Assembly (NCBI GenBank): GCA_026315105.1
Contig: CM048744.1
Span: 654,723,676-654,787,675, forward strand
From: Locusta migratoria
Lineage: Eukaryota > Arthropoda > Insecta > Orthoptera > Acrididae
Direction: 5' to 3'
Length of the DNA stretch: 64,000 nt
The translations under genes were made by a program, and so were the position numbers. The notes under the pieces are model-generated. The model did no database searches. It worked only from the letters and a program-made list of their open reading frames with translations, and had not been told where the DNA came from. Of this stretch, positions 58,233 to 64,000 are shown in pieces (position 1 is the stretch's first letter; the number at the start of each line of letters is the position of its first letter).

Positions 58233-58498
58233 AAGCACAAGCAACACAGCGCTGATTCACCGCTACCAGGAAACGACGCAGCGACACTTTCGTCTTACCG
58301 CCCGATCATCACCAAACTCATTTCTACTAAACTCTAATTCTGTGTACCGAGAGTTTTTGCACGTCCATCTAACGTTTGCACTATAGCAGGCCTAAATTAC
58401 GGACAACATTTATTTTGGTATTATATTGGGGTCAAGGTAGAGGAAAAAATAATAAAAATGTATTTTAAGCTATAATATTTCTAGACTACTTTTTTAAC

Positions 58499-58600
58499 GG
58501 ACCGCGTGGAATGGCCGCGTGATCTGAGTCAAGATACGGATTGGACGGCGTTCCCGATGGAGGTTAAAGTCCTCCCTGGGACACGTACGCGCGAGCTCGC

Positions 58601-58637
<37 letters not shown>

Positions 58638-58717
58638 CTTACTGAAGTTAAAATTGTTTCTAAGTCTAGGGACTGATGACCATAGTGGTTTGGACCAATA
58701 GGTTTAAAAACATTTGA
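58499..58717 (+). mobile_element. Degraded SINE with (TG)n
   Basis: A decayed head (GACCGCGTGGAATGGCCGCG), B box remnant GGTTAAAGTCC, a (TG)n run at 58602-58636, and the tail AGGGACTGATGACCATAGTG ending AAACATTTGA. Confidence 0.75.
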
Positions 58718-59719
58718 TTATCTTCTAACAGACGCACAGTTTCTCATTGTTAGACTCATTACGTCTCGGTACGTGTAATCTTGTAATGAATAAGTGCAAC
58801 GACTTGTGAATTTACTACATTCTATACGGTACCATGACCATATATATACTAAGCACAATATCTTAGAGTACCAGTATTGTCGCGCTCGTACTGCCAAATG
58901 ATACGAGAATTCGTACTCTCCTGGTAGTAACCGATATGGTGGTAAAGTAACGGATTTCAGTGTTCTTAACTCTGCGGAAATGTTTTTTCTGAATACATGC
59001 CTGCCTTCCTGGTAATACTAAAACGGACGAAAGTCGCGAGTAGATGGATTTAGTGAATGTTTTAGAAATACCTGTCTGTCGTAATGCCACCGAAACGGTG
59101 TTGTTTTTGATCTTACTTAAAACTTGACAAGCTACCTTATTCCTACCTGTACAATGTAGTTTTCCAGTTATTTGCTGGTAGTCGGAAAAACTAACGGCTT
59201 ATATCTTGGTAGTGGTGTCCTTTGCCATCGGTTTTGCTTCAGTTTAGAGAACCAAGAATTCACGTTACGTCCCAGTAAACGACTGATACGAAGAATTGAT
59301 AGTTTGAGAGATCGAGAAGAAGTTACTGGGAAATGAAACTCGAAAGATGTTATTACGAAATATTATTAACGGGAATAAGAATATTAATATTCTATTTTTG
59401 AATTTACTACATAGTGAGAGATGGAACTGCGGCAACAGCGCACTAGGTTGTAAAAAAATTGTCTGTCACGAGTAACCACCAAAGATAAGTAACATCGTGG
59501 CAAACCAAAAACAGCTTCATTTAATACTGTACAAAAAGTCTGTATAAACCGTTCGTTGTCTATTTTCCTAATGAGGTAAGCAGAGATTAGCAGTGTTAGA
59601 TTTGTTACTATACTAATAGTTAAGAGAGTCGAATATTAGAGAACATAATAGAACCTATGTACGTATGTACCTATGAAGGTATCAACCGTTTGTGCGCTCC
59701 AGTTACTCGGAAGTTTTAT
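58718..59719. other. Non-coding intronic stretch
   Basis: No gene or named repeat seen. Confidence 0.4.
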
Positions 59720-59730
59720 TCTGAGATATA

Positions 59731-60179
59731 TTCTGTGAATATATGACATCAACTGCGATTGGGCAAAGCTGAAAATGTGTCCAGCCGGGATTCGAACCCG
59801 GGTCTCCTGCTTTCTAGGTAGTTGCGCTGACCCCTACAGCACTGGGGTCACAGTGATCACCTCACCTGCAAGGACTACCTAAGCACGCCTCCCGTCAGAT
59901 ACAAATTCCCAGCTTCACCCTGCCCACTCGTAGTTATGAAACTAATTCCCGTAAGAGTAAGGGCTTCAAACTTGCCCACCCCTCCCCACTGACGATGGGA
60001 TCATTGCCCGTCACCGGCTGGGTACACATTTTCAGCTTTGCCCAATCGCAGTTGATGTCATATATTCTGTGAATATTAAAGAATAACAACTGCAGGATCA
60101 AAAGCGACAGTCATATATTCTGTGAATACTAAAGAATAACAACTGCAGGATCATAAGTGACAGACGCCACATGTATATA
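59731..60179. mobile_element. Fold-back tRNA element, second copy
   Basis: Flanked by TCTGAGATATA (59720-59730 and 60180-60190). In opposite orientation it matches 12814-13387 at both ends: GACATCAACTGCGATTGGGC at the left, and AACAACTGCAGGATCA followed by TGACAGACGCC at the right. The left arm keeps a minus-strand tRNA-like unit (about 59788-59862) with a perfect B box (GGTTCGAATCC). The right arm has lost most of its unit by deletion. The last 53 bp before the end are duplicated in tandem (60057-60109 and 60110-60162). Confidence 0.87.
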
Positions 60180-60190
60180 TCTGAGATATA

Positions 60191-61468
60191 CGTCAATTAG
60201 CCGATTGCTACAAAAACAAAATCGCGCTGGCGTGTTTTACGACCTACTTTAGGTTTTCTTGGAGTTTTGTTTTGCAAAAATTTCGGACAAAAATAATAAA
60301 ATATGAATAATATAAAATTAAATATAGAATTATGGGTCATATAGGATTACGGCTCTGCTATTGCGATATTATCTATGCACTCAGCACGTAATATTCTCTC
60401 TGACCGAAGTTTAACAAACATTGAAAATTATTTTATATTTGAGTTTAGCTCTGTCAAACATACTCTTACCTCTTTAAAGTATTATTTTAAGCTCTCTCCC
60501 ATATTTTCATTACCTTTTTCCGTTAAAATATCACGAGTGCTACCGTGATAGTTTGTCCTCTTTTTCAAGTTTACTTTCTTTGCTTGTACTGGTTTGATTA
60601 AAATCAAGTGACACTGTCAAATCGCCATTATTTTTGCGAATATCTCTGATATGGTGCGAGTTATGTAAAAAATATACGAGAGCAAAGTTGCAAAGATTTT
60701 TCTCCACTACAAATACTTTCATACAATTTTCGTCGCAGATGGACGGTTAAGCCGTTATTGTCATTTAAATTTCGAGCTGTCAATGGCCGATTGCAAAGGC
60801 CCATTTTTAGTGTTTGTACAGAAAACTACAGTGGGCCGAAAAGTCTGACACGACTCTTGAAATCTTGACGAGGTATTCTGCGAATTGTGGCAAGTGGCAG
60901 CCCTGTCGAATGTGAGGTTGGGCTGCAGGTTCCCGGTACTGTGGTGACGGTGGGACATACTGGAAGCAGAGGGTAGGGGTTGTCGCGGACCCGTTACGCA
61001 AGAGGTTGTGAAACTTGCGCGTGTTGTTGGCGCTGCGCGCGCGGCGCCGGCTGCGGCCGCTGCCAGCAACACTTTTATCGCGGCTGACTCAGCCGCCAGC
61101 ATTTATAGACGGACAATGCACGCCTAGCCGCAGGTAGCGCCGCCCGCTACACCGCACCTGCGCCCGCGGCTGACGTTTGAGCGTCGCAAACCACCATCAT
61201 TACGACAGTTCGCTCTTTCTTCGTGCCTCACTCAAACCGCTCTCGCATCAGAATAACAAGCCGACTGGTAGGCAGGGAAGGGGGCAAAGTTGGCTGCTCG
61301 CAGTCAGAACCTCTATATCCAATTGGTCGCTATAAACAACAGCTCTGTAATTCACAAGTGAACTCCTTCTTATATTTTTCCTTAATCCTACAAGTATCAA
61401 CTGTATCTTGAGGAATCGTAATAGTAGTGTGAAATGTTTAGTAAGTTAAGGGACATGTGTGCAGACGT
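60191..61468. other. Intronic DNA with a CpG-rich island
   Basis: AT-rich to about 60750, then a GC-rich block at 60985-61180. The block includes the palindromic AP-1-like GGCTGACTCAGCC (61083-61095) and, on the minus strand, CTATAAATG at about 61100-61108, which resembles a TATA box. A minus-strand alanine-rich frame (60761-61102) overlaps it. The island may be a promoter or enhancer. 61435-61468 looks like part of an old reverse SINE. Confidence 0.35.
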
Positions 61469-61479
61469 CATCAGTCCCT

Positions 61480-61666
61480 GCCGGCGGCCGAGGGGACTGA
61501 GGCGCTGCAGTAGCGGTCCTCACGGCCACTGCGGTCGGGGATTCGAGTCCCCCCTCGGGCATGGATGTTTGTGCCGTTCTTAGTGTTAGCTAGTACGTAG
61601 GTAGTTTGTAAATTTAGGGACTGATGACCCCGTAGTTGGGTCCCATAAGCTATACAAACATTTGAA
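61480..61666 (+). mobile_element. SINE inserted into an older SINE
   Basis: A full-length copy (GGCGGCCGAGGGGACTGAGG head, GGATTCGAGTCCCCC B box, GGGACTGATGACCCCGTAGT tail). The duplication CATCAGTCCCT (61469-61479 and 61667-61677) lies in the tail core of an older minus-strand SINE, which continues as AGGCTTACAAACTACT after the insertion. Confidence 0.93.
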
Positions 61667-61677
61667 CATCAGTCCCT

Positions 61678-62049
61678 AGGCTTACAAACTACTGAAGCTA
61701 ATTTATTCAAAGAAACACACACACGCATGACCATTCCCCGCGGCAATATCTTGTCACTTTGCTGCTTATTTGACAATATTCGGAATATTAATAATAAAAG
61801 ATACACAACATAATCGAATTATAATAGTGGCTGTAATTATCGTCTGCAGTGCTACGCGACAACGGCGATCAAAATGGAAGGCGCGATAACCATCTCTACC
61901 TTTGGTTGGTTGGTTCTGTTGTTGGTGTTATTGTTGTTCTGGTACCCCTTCGGTCGATCATGTCGTTACTCCTATCTGGGTATAAGTTGAGCAACTCCAG
62001 ATCGGCATTGCTGTCTAATGTTAAATAAAAAAAATTAATTAAAAATGTT
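61678..62049. other. Old SINE remainder and AT-rich DNA
   Basis: The first 50 bases are the rest of the interrupted SINE, ending in an ACACACAC tract. Nothing else is recognised. Confidence 0.5.
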
Positions 62050-62570
62050 TGTTCGTATTTTATTCGCTGCCGTATCGTTTATCACATGGCGATAGAAATT
62101 TTCTCGACATACTGCTTGCACTTTCGTGAAGGTTATATCCATGATTATATCACTGTACGATGCGCAGTTAATTTTTTTTTATTTTTTTTTTTTATGAATG
62201 AGATTTAAATTGATTACTTCTTTGCTACTAAAAATATTTTACAAACAATATCAGTTGCGCCAATGAATGTACCTACAAAATTATTTCATTGTACGACTTG
62301 TAGTTTAGGTGATACGACGTCATAAACAGCGAGACACCTGAGGAAACTGTCACATCGCGTTTGTTCGTGTTGTATTTGCTGCCTCGCTGTTCATCTGATT
62401 ACGATAAAACTTTGCACGCTTGATCTTCGAAACAAGTGGTAAGTCACTGTCTCCGTGAAATATTGTATGGTGCAAGGTAAAAGTACTTGAGGTTCGAACA
62501 AAACGTAGTTTTGATCTTGAAGAAATTATGCACACTTAACCTTGGAAAAAGCAGCACTGTCACCGTCTAT
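62050..62570 (+). repeat. Relative of the Helitron-like interior repeats
   Basis: It contains words such as GATCTTGAAGAAATTATGCA, CACACTTAACCTTGG and TTTGCACGCTTGATCTTCGA, matching the internal repeat units of 44625-45574. No CTAG terminus or hairpin is evident, so it is probably a fragment. Confidence 0.5.
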
Positions 62571-62573
62571 TTA

Positions 62574-62729
62574 GCCGCGGCTGATTAGCCTTGCGCACTG
62601 GGCGCCGTGCCGTGCTGTGGTGCGCGGGTGTTTGTGTTGTCATTAGGTTAGTTTACATTAGCTTAAGTAGTTCGTAAGCTACGGACTGATAACCGAGCAG
62701 TTGCGCCCGATAGACTTACAAACATTTGA
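62574..62729 (+). mobile_element. Diverged SINE
   Basis: The head GCCGCGGCTGATTAGCCTTG is followed by a shortened middle without a clear B box, then the body and tail of the (TG)n subfamily (CATTAGGTTAGTTTACATTA, ACGGACTGATAACCGAGCAG, ACAAACATTTGAA). Confidence 0.7.
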
Positions 62730-64000
62730 ACCGTCCTTTTAAGATTTCATACGCTGTGTCGTGGGAGGGTAACAGCCAATAAAAGTACACACCACCTCGC
62801 TAATCACCAAGAATGTTAAGTTATATAATTTTCATCAGATGGAGGAGAGAGGACGTGGAGAAGTTGGACAGGCAAACGAGTTTATTGGCAGAGAAGGGGA
62901 AATATGAGGAGATGAACAGAGAGAAAGAAAGAAAAGGTGAACAGAGAGGGGGCAGAAAAAAGAAGGAAACGGACAGAGAGAAGAAAAGAGGTGAAAAGGG
63001 AAGGAGAGATGGACTAATTGAAGACTGGAATAAATAAGTAACGGGGTGATGCTGGGTTTTCAGCTGGTACAAAAGTTGAGAATCTTGATATGACATCAGG
63101 CGATGAAATGGGCGGAGCAGCAGATGGTTCTACAAGCATTTCTCTGTAGCGGCAGTGGGTGCACGTTTGCCACGGCTGCGTACCTCACACACATGGCGTG
63201 CACAGTCGCTGACTTCATCCCACACACTAGACACGCTCGTATTTGTAGAAGACGAATGACAATCTTTGTTGCAGATCATGGTCAGTGCTTAAAGTGTACA
63301 TTAAAACATACAAAAGTTTCGGATCTTCGTGTTCATCACTAACAGCACTTATTCACAGGAAGAGTCAATACTTTTTTATGTTTCAATCTGCATTTTAAGT
63401 ATTGATGATGGCCACACAGTCACCGAAAGCTAGGTCTGCCTCAAAAAGGACTGTTTGGCATTCATCTTCTACGTAATACATGCTATGTAAAACAGTCGCT
63501 GAGGACAAAGTTTTCAACGGGGAACTGAACCTGATGAGCTGATGTTTAAGAAGGGGTGCGAGTCATACTACAGCCTTATAACAAACGGTTTGGAAGACTT
63601 GAATCATAGGATGAAGCATAACTACACGAGGTAGAGTATATGAAGCAGAATAAATTACTGCACAGGAAACGAGAGACACGTCACCTTTTGAAGACAGTCG
63701 GAGGCAACTCTGAAGAAAATGAATAAATCTGTACAGTTAAAAAAATTGTTTTTCGCCGTTATATTAGAGTTTAATAAAGGCACATTTAATATCGATGTAC
63801 ACTGCTTGACAATTGCTAAGAGTTAGACATGGTTACGTAGGACGGCATGAAACACAGTACATACGTAATGCAGGCGGAGTAAAATGTTTTTAGATTTCAC
63901 AACATGAAAAAAGCAGAGCAGCAGATATCAATAAAGCTGTTAGATACAGGTAATGCAGCAAACGTAATGGGCGATATTGAGCTTTTTCTCTTTATTTTTC
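62730..64000. other. Non-coding end of window with GA-rich tract
   Basis: 62840-63035 is a purine-rich low-complexity tract. Nothing else is recognised; no further yki exon is visible. Confidence 0.5.

Noticed and set aside
62813..63096. A charged Lys/Glu/Arg-rich open frame
   Set aside because: The purine-rich low-complexity tract explains it; both strands are open and no motif is present.

Overview
This is a window of an insect nuclear genome. The organism is most likely an orthopteran, perhaps a locust or grasshopper of Schistocerca type. That is inferred from the very high load of mixed transposons and from abundant tRNA-headed SINEs that end in a GGGACTGATGACC-type tail. Nothing is organised like a prokaryotic genome: there are no operons, no CRISPR arrays and no compact genes.

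Only one host gene can be supported. It is the first coding exon of yorkie (yki), the insect YAP orthologue and Hippo-pathway coactivator, at 28494-28996 on the + strand. The exon holds the TEAD/Scalloped-binding segment, two HxRxxS sites for Warts phosphorylation and the first half of WW domain 1. It ends at a GTAAGT donor that splits a WW-domain codon. A CpG-rich promoter/leader precedes it and contains two CATTCCT (TEAD-type) motifs. No second exon is visible, so the remaining 35 kb is most simply read as the start of a very long first intron. Everything left of about 28 kb is upstream DNA.

Left part (1-28 kb): a broken Ty3/gypsy pol fragment (1618-3334) abuts a young 7-kb minus-strand LTR retrotransposon (3335-10284). 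Its LTRs are about 99% identical and its single ORF joins a coiled-coil Gag-like region to an integrase C-terminus. Next come a mariner relic (10754-11760), a LINE split by a fold-back element made of two head-to-head tRNA-like units (12516-13935), and a minus-strand LINE composite (16926-19183) repeated almost identically at 25756-27998. A hAT pseudogene (19945-22400) carries a 97-bp triplication and was split by a LINE fragment with a clear 12-bp target duplication. A second mariner-like relic, SINEs and another LINE follow.

Right part (29-64 kb, presumed yki intron 1): LINE 3' ends, many SINEs with clear target-site duplications, three long palindromic MITE-like repeats, a pair of large inverted arms around a 3-kb spacer (36345-40985), a Helitron-like element (44625-45574), a TA-flanked MITE (49716-50280), a truncated Tc1 element abutting an unassigned transposase gene (55513-57020), and a second copy of the fold-back tRNA element (59731-60179). 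Several CpG-rich patches lie in this intron and are candidate regulatory DNA or unrecognised exons.

The layout is one Hippo-pathway gene start set in layered repeats. The nesting gives a relative order of insertions: SINE into LINE, SINE into SINE, LINE into hAT, and fold-back element into LINE.
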